NCBI GenBank assembly: GCA_016721315.1
Contig: JADKIL010000007.1
Coordinates: forward strand, 174,282 to 238,281
Source of the DNA: Candidatus Villigracilis vicinus
GTDB lineage: Bacteria > Chloroflexota > Anaerolineae > Anaerolineales > Villigracilaceae
Reading direction: 5' to 3'
DNA length: 64,000 nt
Both the position numbers and the translations under genes were made by a program. This document shows, in pieces, positions 52,335 through 60,648 of the stretch; the stretch's first letter is position 1; each line of letters starts with the position of its first letter. The notes under the pieces were generated by a model. The model had not been told where the DNA came from. It saw only the letters and a list, made by a program, of their open reading frames with translations, and did no database searches.

Positions 52335-52676
52335 CTACGAGCCGAACTTTTGCAGCATCTGCATAAAAACCGCCTGATCCTCAGGCATGATCTCAGCAAT
52401 CGCGAAACCCACTTGGTACAGATTCGGTTGAAAGACATCCATTTTGCACCACTTGGTACGAGCAACAAAAATAATGAAGGGGACAGCCGCTACGTCAGGC
52501 GTCAATTCAATACGCAGATAGTAATCCTTGTTCAAAGGCAAAGGTGCCACCGTTTCCAGCCTCAATCCGGTGGAACTGACCTCCACCATATGACCAAGGA
52601 TCTCACTGGTGTCATCATCCATGACACGCATGTACATGTTAAATTTCTTGCGCGGTACGGTGCGTTTTTCTGGCAT
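52335..52676 (-). CDS. PilZ-domain protein
   Basis: A 113-residue single PilZ domain. The c-di-GMP-binding elements are an N-terminal RTVPRKKFNMYMRV (RxxxR near residue 6-10) and EVSSTGLRLET near 34 (the D/NxSxxG motif with Glu-Val-Ser-Ser-Thr-Gly). Hydrophobic strands such as YYLRIELTP follow. The ATG at 52676 has AAGGAG 6 bases upstream; an earlier TTG start is unnecessary. It is convergent with the membrane/propeller gene, 6 bases apart. It may couple c-di-GMP to motility or surface behaviour; no diguanylate cyclase is in the window. Confidence 0.85.
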   Translation of the reverse strand: MPEKRTVPRKKFNMYMRVMDDDTSEILGHMVEVSSTGLRLETVAPLPLNKDYYLRIELTPDVAAVPFIIFVARTKWCKMDVFQPNLYQVGFAIAEIMPEDQAVFMQMLQKFGS

Positions 52677-52773
52677 CCCATTCTCCTTCAAGGCAGAATT
52701 AATCCGTAACTTTTCGGAATCTTAACACAAGGCGAAATCTGGGAATAGATGTCTTTTGTACTGTTTTCCTCTT

Positions 52774-53616
52774 TTAAGAGTCGAAAAAGTCTGATTTTAT
52801 TTTGGATCCATTTGCCATCGGGGGGTACGCCTGCATGAAATCTTCTCGTTCGCCGAACAATCGCGTTACAAAGCCCATCAGCCCGCGGCGCATCTGAATG
52901 CCGCCCTGCGAAGCGTGCTGAGCACTGGCACGCGTCTTTATCTCAGCTACAGAACGGGTATTAATACGCACATGCACGGGAAAATCCACCTCAGCTAGTT
53001 CCTTCAAATTGATATCGCCATTGCGCCCCCATTTGGTGGGGTCTTTACCGATCAAGGGCATCAGGTTTGTCATCACACGCAGGAACCAGCGTGGAAAGAC
53101 CTGAAAATACAAAGCGCTTGGCTTGAAACCTTCGCCAGCCTCCGGATGGAAATTTTCGTCATCTGCATTGGCAAAAGCAAGTACCGTTGCCTTATGAATA
53201 TGGATATGATCCGGATGCTTATATCCGCCAATCGGGTCAAACGTAATCACAACATCTGGCTTGATCGCGCGGATATGCTTTACCACCTTACCCGCCACTT
53301 CTTCGACAGGATGATTAATCTGCGCATCAGGATGCTGATTGGCTTCCATGCCAGGCATACCTGAATCACGATACCCAAGGAAGATCACTTCCTTCAAACC
53401 CAGTTCCTTGGCAGCACGCATCAACTCATCTGTACGCATCTCGGCAGTGTCTTTAAAACTTTTCAAATGCTCCGCGTCCACCGTCCCTGCTTCGCCGCGT
53501 GTAGCGCAGACATAATACGTCTCATACCCACGCTGCGCATATAATGCCAGCGTACCGCCCAACCCAAACGACTCATCATCCGGATGAGCCAATACTGCCA
53601 AAACTCGTTTCGTCAT
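52774..53616 (-). CDS. PIG-L/LmbE family deacetylase
   Basis: A 280-residue LmbE-like zinc deacetylase. The metal motif VLAVLAHPDDESFGLGGTL is at residues 6-24 (HPDDE). DVVITFDPIGGYKHPDHIHIHKAT near 135 carries the third ligand region. The C-terminal RSVAEIKTRASAQHASQGG near 235 is typical of mycothiol- or bacillithiol-related members and of GlcNAc-PI de-N-acetylases. It probably removes an N-acetyl group from a sugar conjugate. The start at 53616 has AGAGG upstream; an alternative start 16 codons earlier is not needed. Confidence 0.88.
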   Translation of the reverse strand: MTKRVLAVLAHPDDESFGLGGTLALYAQRGYETYYVCATRGEAGTVDAEHLKSFKDTAEMRTDELMRAAKELGLKEVIFLGYRDSGMPGMEANQHPDAQINHPVEEVAGKVVKHIRAIKPDVVITFDPIGGYKHPDHIHIHKATVLAFANADDENFHPEAGEGFKPSALYFQVFPRWFLRVMTNLMPLIGKDPTKWGRNGDINLKELAEVDFPVHVRINTRSVAEIKTRASAQHASQGGIQMRRGLMGFVTRLFGEREDFMQAYPPMANGSKIKSDFFDS

Positions 53617-53723
53617 ATTAACCTCTTTGATCAATGATACTTCTTTGACGTTCAAAACGTTCACAAGTTTACCCCAGCACGGTATAATGAGTTAGAAATA
53701 AAACGAAAAAGGATACCCAGCGA

Positions 53724-53741
53724 ATGACGGACAGCAAGTAG
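53724..53741 (+). CDS. leader peptide MTDSK upstream of the ABC-F gene
   Basis: A five-codon reading frame, ATG to TAG, encodes M-T-D-S-K. AAAGGA lies 10 bases upstream, a good ribosome binding site. Its stop codon overlaps the first bases of the structured leader (GTAGTTAAA, 53738-53746). Ribosome position here could select between alternative RNA folds, as in antibiotic-induced attenuation of ABC-F and Erm genes. Confidence 0.5.
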   Translation: MTDSK

Positions 53742-53820
53742 TTAAACCAATTGTTTCAGGGCACTTCCCTATTGGCGTTTAATACTGCCGAGGCATGCCC
53801 TCGGTTTTCTATTTAACTAC
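53742..53820 (+). promoter_or_regulatory. attenuator-like leader of the ABC-F gene
   Basis: A first hairpin pairs TTAAAC (53742-53747) with GTTTAA (53777-53782), plus CAAT/ATTG and AGGG/CCCT inner helices. Then CCGAGG-CATGC-CCTCGG (53788-53804) followed by TTTTCTATTT looks like an intrinsic terminator. GTAGTTAAA (53738-53746) can instead pair with TTTAACTAC (53812-53820) around the whole region. Mutually exclusive folds of this kind are typical of attenuation. Confidence 0.6.
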
Positions 53821-53833
53821 GGAGTTCGTTCAT

Positions 53834-55450
53834 ATGCTTAGTATCCACAATATTTCAAAATATTTCGGTATCCAACCCGTTCTCAAAAATATCAACTTTA
53901 ATATCAACACAGGCGAGCGCATCGGGCTGATCGGCACAAACGGCTCCGGCAAGACCACGCTCATGCGCATCCTTGCCGGTCTGGAACATCCTGACGCGGA
54001 GCGTGGGAATGTTGCTTTTACGCGCCAGAATCTACGCCTCGGCTACCTTGCTCAAGGAATGGATTTCTCCCCCGAACAAACGCTTCACTCTGCGCTCGGG
54101 CTGGATTCTGATTCCCAAACCGACCCTGCGCTGGAAGTGGAGTCACTCGCTCTGGCATTATCGCAGAACCCAAACGATGCCGCGCTCCAAGAACAATACG
54201 ATTCGGCGTTGCGCAAACTCTCAGGAGAGGGCATTCAACCGTCGGCGGTGTTGGAGCCGTTGGGCTTGTCTCACTTCCCCGCTGATACGCCCGTCGCCCA
54301 TCTCTCCGGCGGGCAAAAGACTCGTCTCATGCTCGCCAAAGTTTTGTTGGATGATCCACATCTTCTGTTGCTGGACGAACCGACCAATCACCTTGACATA
54401 GAAATGCTCGAATGGCTCGAAGGTTGGTTGAAGGGATTCAAAGGCGCAGCCCTGATCGTCTCACACGACCGCACATTTTTGGATAACACAGTAACAAGAG
54501 TACTGGAATTGGATTCAATTACGCATGGCATCAAGTCTTACGAAGGCAATTACAGCGACTATCTTGACGCGAAAGATCATGAGTGGAACAAGCAATGGGA
54601 TGCGTATCGCGATCAGGAAACTGAAATTCGCCGCATGAAAGATGATATTAACCGCACCAAGCAACAAGCCCTGCATGTAGAAATGACTACCACCCCGCGC
54701 CAACCGGGTGTGCGCCGTATTGCAAAAAAGGTGGCAGTGAAGGCAAAATCTCGCGAGAAAAAATTAGACCGCTACATGCAATCGGATGAACGCGTAGAAA
54801 GACCGATGCCCAAATGGGGCATAAAACTAGACCTTGCCCAACCGGAACATCAATCGAAAGATGTGTTGGTGACCGATTCGCTCTCGATTGGCTACACGCT
54901 AGAGAATCCGTTACTGACGGACATAAACTTATTCATCCGTGCAGGTCAGCGTGTGGTGTTAACGGGTCCCAATGGAGCAGGCAAGACATCCTTTATTCGC
55001 ACTGTGGTTGGGAAGATTCCCCCATTGAAGGGCTCGTTCCGTTTGGGAGGCGCAACCAAACTTGGTTATATGGCACAGGAACAGGAGTTGCTCAACCCGG
55101 CTTTGAATTCGGTTCAAACCATTCAAAGCGTCTCAACGATCAACGAAACTGAGACGCGCAACTTCCTACATTACTTCCTCTTCAAGGGAGATGCAGCGTT
55201 ACGTCCCGCCGGTGATCTTTCTTTCGGCGAACGTGCCCGTTTACAACTGGCTCTGTTAGTAGCACAAGGCTGTACATTTTTGATCTTAGATGAGCCCATT
55301 AATCACTTGGACATCCCATCACGTGAACGCTTCGAAGAAGCCCTGGAGAATTTCAATGGGACCATCCTCGCTGTTGTCCATGATCGCAGCTTTATCGAAC
55401 ACTTCGCTACAGATATTTGGCAGGCACGCGATGGAAAGATCTACAAATAG
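53834..55450 (+). CDS. ABC-F family ATPase (ribosome-associated, antibiotic resistance type possible)
   Basis: A 538-residue soluble tandem ATPase without membrane segments, the ABC-F design. Domain 1: GTNGSGKTT near residue 38, LSGGQKTRLML near 160, LLLDEPTNHLDI near 178. The inter-domain linker (~235-320) is charged and helical (DAKDHEWNKQWDAYRDQETEIRR, interrupted by Arg/Lys-rich helix). Domain 2: GPNGAGKTS near 380, SFGERARLQLALL, LDEPINHLDI. These bind the ribosomal E site; a subset displaces antibiotics. The ATG at 53834 has GGAG 10 bases upstream. The attenuator-type leader supports a resistance role over a housekeeping EttA role. Confidence 0.92.
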   Translation: MLSIHNISKYFGIQPVLKNINFNINTGERIGLIGTNGSGKTTLMRILAGLEHPDAERGNVAFTRQNLRLGYLAQGMDFSPEQTLHSALGLDSDSQTDPALEVESLALALSQNPNDAALQEQYDSALRKLSGEGIQPSAVLEPLGLSHFPADTPVAHLSGGQKTRLMLAKVLLDDPHLLLLDEPTNHLDIEMLEWLEGWLKGFKGAALIVSHDRTFLDNTVTRVLELDSITHGIKSYEGNYSDYLDAKDHEWNKQWDAYRDQETEIRRMKDDINRTKQQALHVEMTTTPRQPGVRRIAKKVAVKAKSREKKLDRYMQSDERVERPMPKWGIKLDLAQPEHQSKDVLVTDSLSIGYTLENPLLTDINLFIRAGQRVVLTGPNGAGKTSFIRTVVGKIPPLKGSFRLGGATKLGYMAQEQELLNPALNSVQTIQSVSTINETETRNFLHYFLFKGDAALRPAGDLSFGERARLQLALLVAQGCTFLILDEPINHLDIPSRERFEEALENFNGTILAVVHDRSFIEHFATDIWQARDGKIYK

Positions 55451-55461
55451 GAGAATTTAAT

Positions 55462-55908
55462 ATGACCACCTACCGAAACTACGAAGACAAAGATTGGCAA
55501 GCCATTTGTCAGATCCACGATCGGGCAAGACCCGACGAACTCAAAGGTTCTTGCGACCCGCGCGGATTTATCCCGATCGAGCAGGATAAGGAAGTGGAAG
55601 ACTTGAAACGCAGCAAGAAATTCGTCGCATGTGATGGTGAGACCGTGGTCGGTTTTGTCGGCGTGGACGAGGATTACCTCGCCTGGCTTTATGTGGATCC
55701 ACCCCACTACGGCAAAGGCATCGGACGTGAACTGCTGCGCATTGGCATCCGCGAGATCGGCGCTGGCGCATGGACCATTGTCCTCGATGGAAACAAAAGC
55801 GCCATCAAACTCTATGAAAGCGAAGGCTTTAAAGAGGTCGGGCGTTTCAACGGCGAGAACAACGGCTACCCGGTCACTTGCATCAAGATGAAACGGCTGC
55901 CAAAGTAG
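55462..55908 (+). CDS. GNAT family N-acetyltransferase
   Basis: A 148-residue GNAT enzyme. The N-terminus MTTYRNYEDKDWQAICQIHDRARP is the usual substrate-side helix. The acetyl-CoA pyrophosphate loop is YVDPPHYGKGIGRELLRIGI near residue 84 (the V-x-P-x-x-x-G-x-G-I/L/R pattern). TIVLDGNKSAIKLYESEGFKEVGRF near 107-130 is motif B. It begins 11 bases after the ABC-F stop with TAGGAG upstream, so the two may be co-transcribed. Acetylation of an antibiotic would fit, but the substrate is unknown. Confidence 0.88.
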   Translation: MTTYRNYEDKDWQAICQIHDRARPDELKGSCDPRGFIPIEQDKEVEDLKRSKKFVACDGETVVGFVGVDEDYLAWLYVDPPHYGKGIGRELLRIGIREIGAGAWTIVLDGNKSAIKLYESEGFKEVGRFNGENNGYPVTCIKMKRLPK

Positions 55909-55983
55909 AAAATAGGCATTGCCAAAATAGAACTTTTGTTCTAAAATCAAGCTACCCACTTTAATAATGAAAGGAAGTGTTTA

Positions 55984-56346
55984 ATGTTGAACTTGAATTC
56001 AGTCATGCTTGGAACACAACAATCTTCGGCGATGGTAGCTTTTTATGAAAAACTGCTTGGAAAGCCCGCCGATATGGTTGACCCCGATAACGGCTTTTGG
56101 GGCTGGCAGGTTGGCAATGTATTTTTGGGGATCTTGAACCATTCTGAAATGGGAGGCAAGGCGAAAGACGCCGGGCGCATCATGCTCAACTTTGAAACGC
56201 CGCAAGTTAAAGAAGAGTTCGAACGCCTCAAAACCATTGGCGCAACCGTCATCAAAGAACCGTATGGCATGGGTGAAGGTGAAGGGGCAATTGCCACCCT
56301 GGCAGACCCGGATGGGAATTTCTTCCAACTGATGAACCCGATGTAA
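55984..56346 (+). CDS. VOC (glyoxalase/bleomycin-resistance-like) family protein
   Basis: A 120-residue single VOC module: NSVMLGTQQSSAMVAFYEKLLGKPADMVD, then GWQVGNVFLGILNHSEM, and a C-terminal half with NFETPQVKEEFERLKTIGATVIKEPYGMG and ATLADPDGNFFQLMNP, the last being the classic metal-site strand. Members are dioxygenases, isomerases or antibiotic-binding proteins. It follows GNAT by 75 bases and comes before a strong terminator, so ABC-F, GNAT and VOC could be one unit, which hints at small-molecule resistance. Confidence 0.85.
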   Translation: MLNLNSVMLGTQQSSAMVAFYEKLLGKPADMVDPDNGFWGWQVGNVFLGILNHSEMGGKAKDAGRIMLNFETPQVKEEFERLKTIGATVIKEPYGMGEGEGAIATLADPDGNFFQLMNPM

Positions 56347-56363
56347 TTTTTTTTCAGATATTC

Positions 56364-56409
56364 AAACAAACTCACTTCGATCTAAACCTTCGAGGTGAGT
56401 TTGTTTTTA
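56364..56409 (+). terminator. intrinsic terminator after the VOC gene
   Basis: AAACAAACTCAC (56364-56375) pairs with GTGAGTTTGTTT (56395-56406), extended by TCGA/TCGA, giving about 17 bp. The plus strand continues with a T-rich TTTTTAAG. Confidence 0.85.
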
Positions 56410-56488
56410 AGAGTAAAAATTTTCGAAATCAAATCGTTGAGCAACGTGGTTTAATTGATGAAATCTTTGCGGCGAAGGTAACCATTAC

Positions 56489-57499
56489 ATGAAAAAACGC
56501 GTCTATATTATTTACACCGGCGGGACGATTGGTATGCAGCCTACATCAGAAGGCTATGCCCCTGCGCCCGGATATTTGGCAGAGCAGATCCTATCCATGC
56601 CGGAGCTAAAAAGTGAATTGATGCCTGAGGTGGAAATTCATGAATATGATCCACTGCTTGACTCGGCGAACATGACCCCCGAAGATTGGTACAAGATCGC
56701 CCGTGACATTGGCAATCATTACAACAACTATGACGGCTTCATCATTCTACATGGCACCGATACGATGGCGTACACCGCATCCGCTTTGCCGTTCATGCTA
56801 GAGGGATTAGGAAAACCTGTCTTGCTCACCGGCTCACAGATTCCGCTGTGCGAAGTCCGCAACGATGCGCGGGCGAACATAATTACTGCTCTCACTGTCG
56901 CTGCTAATTTCAATATCCCCGAAGTCTGCTTATGCTTTGGCAATCAACTCCTGCGCGGATGCCGCTCGGTCAAAGTCAGCACCGATGGTCTGGATGCTTT
57001 CGCTTCCCCCAACCTGCCTCCGCTTGGTGACATCGGCGTGGAGATTCGCATCCACAAGAATTTGGTATTGCCCGCACCACAAAGCACCTTGCAAGTGCAA
57101 GAGTTGAAACAAGTCAATGTGGGAGCACTGCCCTTGTGGCCCGGCATCCCAGCACAGGTCGTGCGCAACTTCCTCCAACCGCCGTTACAAGGATTGATCC
57201 TGCGAGCCTATGGCGTTGGCAATGGTCCCACCAACAACGCGGATTTTCTCGCCGCGCTCGAAGAAGCCACCGCCCGCGGCGTGGTTATCGTGGATTGCAC
57301 GCAATGCCTACGGGGTAGTGTCCACCTTGGGGACTATGCCACCGGCTCCGCCTTGGCTCGAGCCGGAGTCATCAGCGGCTTCGACATGACCGCCGAAGCC
57401 GCGTTGGCAAAACTCTCGTATCTATTCAGTCAAAATCTTCCTGTAGATGAAATCAAACGCTTGATGCAAACCGATTTACGCGGGGAATTGACTAACTAA
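56489..57499 (+). CDS. ansA: type I L-asparaginase
   Basis: A 336-residue asparaginase, the length of the cytoplasmic type I enzyme. The first catalytic Thr is in IIYTGGTIGMQPTSEGY near residue 12. The second site is FIILHGTDTMAYTASALPFML near 86-106 with Thr, Asp and Lys-like spacing of the second triad. SQIPLCEVRNDARANI near 118 follows. There is no signal peptide. It hydrolyses asparagine to aspartate and ammonia and ends 1 base before the convergent ABM gene. Confidence 0.93.
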   Translation: MKKRVYIIYTGGTIGMQPTSEGYAPAPGYLAEQILSMPELKSELMPEVEIHEYDPLLDSANMTPEDWYKIARDIGNHYNNYDGFIILHGTDTMAYTASALPFMLEGLGKPVLLTGSQIPLCEVRNDARANIITALTVAANFNIPEVCLCFGNQLLRGCRSVKVSTDGLDAFASPNLPPLGDIGVEIRIHKNLVLPAPQSTLQVQELKQVNVGALPLWPGIPAQVVRNFLQPPLQGLILRAYGVGNGPTNNADFLAALEEATARGVVIVDCTQCLRGSVHLGDYATGSALARAGVISGFDMTAEAALAKLSYLFSQNLPVDEIKRLMQTDLRGELTN

Positions 57500-57500
57500 A

Positions 57501-57812
57501 TTATTCATTCGTCTTTCTGTAGTCTTGCACCACCTCATAATGTTCCACAGTGGGGAACGGATCATAAAAAGGGTGCAACAACTTACGCCATTCTTGATAT
57601 TGCTCCGAGCCGCGAAATCCAACCGTATGCGCTTCCAGCGTTTCCCATTGCACCAACAACAAATATCGATTCTCAACTTCCAAACAATGCTGCAACTGAT
57701 GCCAGTGATACCCATCCATGCTGGAAATAATAGGCGACGCTTTTGCAAACGCCGCCTCAAATTCTTTTTCCTGACCGGGGATAATATTCAGGATGACCAC
57801 TTCGAGGATCAT
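57501..57812 (-). CDS. antibiotic biosynthesis monooxygenase (ABM) family protein
   Basis: A 103-residue ferredoxin-like ABM domain: MILEVVILNIIPGQEKEFEAAFAKASPII, then GYHWHQLQHCLEVENRYLLLVQWETLEAHTVGFR and a C-terminal FYDPFPTVEHYEVV strand. Such small proteins dimerise and act on quinones, polyketides or heme. Its start overlaps the trpA stop by 4 bases, so it travels as the last gene of the trp operon, probably by chance of operon growth rather than function. Confidence 0.82.
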   Translation of the reverse strand: MILEVVILNIIPGQEKEFEAAFAKASPIISSMDGYHWHQLQHCLEVENRYLLLVQWETLEAHTVGFRGSEQYQEWRKLLHPFYDPFPTVEHYEVVQDYRKTNE

Positions 57813-58588
57813 TTCCCGACTCCAGACAATGCGCTTCGGAACTCCGCCGCAAACTGTTTCGCGGTTTCAACAGGCGTTTTGCTTCCGCCGATCGTTTTCA
57901 CACACGCCGAACCGACAATGACTCCATCCGCGAGTTGACCGACCTGCACCGCCTGCTCAGGTGTGCCAATGCCAAACCCCACGCACACCGGCGCGGATGT
58001 ATGTGCCCGCACGCGTTTTATTAAATCACCAAGGTCATTTGAGATTTCCCGTCGTTCACCCGTCACACCTGTGACTGAAACTAAATAAATAAACCCCTTT
58101 GCAGTTCGTGCGATAGATTCCATGCGCGCATCTGGCGATGTCGGCGCGAGCATCTGGATCAATGGCATATCACCATTGATGGATTGAAATTCCTCTGCTT
58201 CTTCCAATGGCAGATCAGGGATGATAAATCCATCCGCGCCTGCTTCACGGGCATCATGGATAAATTTCTCCAGTCCATATGCCAGCATGGGGTTGAAATA
58301 CCCCATCAAAATCAGCGGGATGGTCACGCCGCGATTGCGTAGTTCTTTCACGGCTTCCAGAGATTTCTTTACTGTGATCCCCTTCTCCAGCGCAACTTGC
58401 GTGGCTTGCTGAATCACAGGTCCATCTGCAAGCGGGTCAGAGAACGAAAGCCCCACTTCGATCAAGTCCGCGCCGTTTTTGGCAAGGGCTTCGATCACAT
58501 CAATGGAGGTGGGCAAGTCAGGATAGCCCAAGGGGAAGTAGGGCATGAAGATGGGTTTGTTTTGAAAAGCAGATTCAAGTCTGTTCAT
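57809..58588 (-). CDS. trpA: tryptophan synthase alpha subunit
   Basis: A 259-residue TrpA of typical length. LIEVGLSFSDPLADGPVIQQA near residue 45-65 holds the catalytic Glu and Asp. PLILMGYFNPMLAYGLEKF near 98 and GFIYLVSVTGVTGER near 172 are family signatures, followed by VCVGFGIGTPEQA. It splits indole-3-glycerol phosphate to indole, which is channelled to TrpB, encoded upstream in the operon. The ATG at 58588 has GAGGA 4 bases upstream; the longer frame from 58654 reads repeat-like spacer and is rejected. Confidence 0.95.
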   Translation of the reverse strand: MNRLESAFQNKPIFMPYFPLGYPDLPTSIDVIEALAKNGADLIEVGLSFSDPLADGPVIQQATQVALEKGITVKKSLEAVKELRNRGVTIPLILMGYFNPMLAYGLEKFIHDAREAGADGFIIPDLPLEEAEEFQSINGDMPLIQMLAPTSPDARMESIARTAKGFIYLVSVTGVTGERREISNDLGDLIKRVRAHTSAPVCVGFGIGTPEQAVQVGQLADGVIVGSACVKTIGGSKTPVETAKQFAAEFRSALSGVGK

Positions 58589-58604
58589 GAGTTCCTCGTG
58601 TTTC

Positions 58605-58680
58605 GAGAATCGGGAGTCGGGATTTGGGAATCGGAAAGCATGTCCAGTAGCCAATTCCCGATTCCCAATTTACCGATTCC
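58605..58680. repeat. degenerate GGAATCGG-type repeats between trpB and trpA
   Basis: The spacer contains several near copies of GAATCGGGA and its inverse TCCCGATTC (for example GGGAATCGG and CCCGATTCCC). They can pair in more than one way. The last copies run into the trpB 3' end. A similar texture occurs in the trpB-trpF spacer. Confidence 0.55.
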
Positions 58681-59866
58681 CTAATTCCTTTATCACCGTA
58701 TTCAAGTCTTTATCACCACGCCCCGACAGGTTAACCAAAATCACCTGATCCTTGCGCATGGTCGGCGCGCGCTTGATGACTTCCGCCACAGCATGGGATG
58801 ATTCCAATGCAGGGATGATCCCTTCGGTGTGGCACAAGGTTTGGAAGGCGCTCAACGCTTCTTCATCGGTAGCAGAGGTATAAAAGGCGCGTTCGGTATC
58901 GCGTAGCATGGCATGTTCGGGACCAACAGCGGCATAATCCAACCCAGCAGAGACAGAATGTGTCTCGGCGATTTGTCCGTCTTCATCTTGCAAAACATAA
59001 GTACGCGTACCGTGGATAACTCCAACTCGCGCCTTAGTTGCGTCACCGAAGCGAGCTGCGTGTTTGCCAGAAGCGATTCCGCTGCCGCCTGCTTCCACGC
59101 CAATCAATTCAACCTGCTCATCTTTGACAAATCCACTGAAAACGCCGATGGCATTCGAGCCGCCACCCACACAGGCGATGACCGTATCGGGCAGGCGTCC
59201 CGCATCCATAAGCATTTGCTCGCGCGCCTCACGTCCAATGACGGACTGAAACTCGCGCACGATGGTCGGGTATGGATGAGGTCCCAATGCCGACCCCAAA
59301 AGATAATGCGTATCACGCACGTTCGTCACCCAATCACGGATGGCTTCGTTGATGGCGTCCTTCAAGGTCTTCGTGCCTGACTCAACGGGTCGCACTTCCG
59401 CCCCAAGCAACTTCATGCGGAAGACGTTCGGCTCCTGACGGGCAATGTCCACGGAGCCCATATATACGACGCATTCCAATCCAAGCAGCGCCGCCGCGGT
59501 TGCGGATGCGACTCCGTGCTGACCTGCGCCTGTCTCTGCGACGATGCGTTTCTTGCCCATGCGCTTCACCAACAACGCCTGACCCAAAGCATTATTGATC
59601 TTGTGCGCGCCTGTGTGTGCCAAGTCTTCGCGCTTCAAATAGATTTGCGCGCCTCCCAATTTTTCAGATAGACGTTTGGCATATGTCAAAGGTGTGGGTC
59701 TGCCAACAAATGACGCCATCAATTTATCGAATTCCTGATTGAAGGCTGGGTCATTCCGCGCCGAGACGAACTCACGCTCCAACTCAATGAGCGCGGGCAT
59801 GAGCGTTTCGGGGACGAATTGTCCGCCGTAGGGACCGAATTTGTGGGGTAATAAAGTGGTTGACAT
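58670..59866 (-). CDS. trpB: tryptophan synthase beta subunit
   Basis: A 398-residue TrpB1-type enzyme. The start FGPYGGQFVPETLMPALIELE is typical. The PLP lysine lies in KREDLAHTGAHKINNALGQ near residue 85. ETGAGQHGVASATAAALLG near 110, CVGGGSNAIGVFSGF near 231 and LSGRGDKDL near the C-terminus complete the signature. It condenses indole with serine, in an alpha2beta2 complex with TrpA. It is preceded by trpF (60-base gap with AT-rich inverted repeats) and followed by trpA. Confidence 0.96.
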   Translation of the reverse strand: MSTTLLPHKFGPYGGQFVPETLMPALIELEREFVSARNDPAFNQEFDKLMASFVGRPTPLTYAKRLSEKLGGAQIYLKREDLAHTGAHKINNALGQALLVKRMGKKRIVAETGAGQHGVASATAAALLGLECVVYMGSVDIARQEPNVFRMKLLGAEVRPVESGTKTLKDAINEAIRDWVTNVRDTHYLLGSALGPHPYPTIVREFQSVIGREAREQMLMDAGRLPDTVIACVGGGSNAIGVFSGFVKDEQVELIGVEAGGSGIASGKHAARFGDATKARVGVIHGTRTYVLQDEDGQIAETHSVSAGLDYAAVGPEHAMLRDTERAFYTSATDEEALSAFQTLCHTEGIIPALESSHAVAEVIKRAPTMRKDQVILVNLSGRGDKDLNTVIKELGNR

Positions 59867-59926
59867 AAGTTCTCCGTTATCAGATATTCGATAATCGTAA
59901 TTCGATATTTGGGATTGGGAATTTAT

Positions 59927-60562
59927 CTACGCCGATTCCGAATCTCGAATATCGAGTATCGCTCTCACGAACGCTTTCATCTTCTCCGCGTCTTTCTCCC
60001 CTGGAGCGGATTCAACACCCGAAGCCACATCCACGCCCCAAGGTTGGACTTGGCGAACAGCGTCCGCGACGTTTTCGGGGGTGAGTCCGCCCGCGAGCAG
60101 GAGCGGATATTTCTTTGCCAGTTCCGCGGCGGCTGTCCAATCGGCGGTGACTCCGCTGCCGCCGTAGACGCCTTTGACAGCAGCATCTATCAACATGGCA
60201 GGCACTTCACTTCTCTCATAACCTGCATTTGATTCTGGGATGCCGCGAAAGGCACGGAAGGCGTGCGGAGCGAGTTGGGCAAAAATCTCTGGTGTTTCGT
60301 CGCCATGGAGTTGGGCAAGGTCAAGGTGGCAGGCTTGCAGGATGTCTTTGATTTCTTCGACGGATGAATTCACAAACACGCCGACGAGTTTAATTTGTGG
60401 GTGTTCACGCTTCAGCATGGATGTGATCTCAGCGCACGCAGATTTTTCAATGAAGCGCACGCTCTTTGGGTAGAAATTAAAACCTAAATAGTCGGCTCCT
60501 GAGTCTATTGCCGCTAATGCGTCTTTCAATGTTTTTATTCCACAGATTTTTATGATTGTCAT
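59927..60562 (-). CDS. trpF: phosphoribosylanthranilate isomerase
   Basis: A 211-residue TIM-barrel TrpF. KICGIKTLKDALAAIDSGADYLGFNFYPKSVRF at the N-terminus has the catalytic Cys. LVGVFVNSSVEEIKDI and LDLAQLHGDE follow, and the phosphate loops LLAGGLTPENVADAV and GVDVASGVES near 155-180 close the barrel. It isomerises phosphoribosylanthranilate. I chose the ATG at 60562; earlier ATGs four and fourteen codons upstream lie in or next to the trpC-trpF repeat element. The final residues (DIRDSESA) are encoded by the same inverted-repeat-like sequence that fills the spacer. Confidence 0.92.
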   Translation of the reverse strand: MTIIKICGIKTLKDALAAIDSGADYLGFNFYPKSVRFIEKSACAEITSMLKREHPQIKLVGVFVNSSVEEIKDILQACHLDLAQLHGDETPEIFAQLAPHAFRAFRGIPESNAGYERSEVPAMLIDAAVKGVYGGSGVTADWTAAAELAKKYPLLLAGGLTPENVADAVRQVQPWGVDVASGVESAPGEKDAEKMKAFVRAILDIRDSESA

Positions 60563-60574
60563 TATTTCAACCAT

Positions 60575-60648
60575 GTCATGCTGAGCCGCTTTGCGGCGAA
60601 GCATCTCTCTCGTCGGGGTAGAGACCCTTCGCTTCGCTCAGGGTGACA
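60575..60648. repeat. REP/MITE-like element at the trpC 3' end
   Basis: GTCATGCTGAGC at the left and GCTCAGGGTGAC at the right form imperfect terminal inverted repeats, with GCCGC/GCGGC and GACCCTTCGC/GCGAAGC-type inner pairings. Elements of this GTCATGCTGAGC type are dispersed in many bacterial genomes. The trpC stop codon lies in its first bases, and its right part encodes the trpC C-terminus. Confidence 0.75.

Noticed and set aside
58605..59945. CRISPR-like repeats in the trp spacers
   Set aside because: Copies are short, degenerate, inverted rather than direct, and have no regular spacers.
60575..60648. Intrinsic terminator between trpC and trpF
   Set aside because: No T-run follows on the minus strand, and the sequence matches a dispersed element type.
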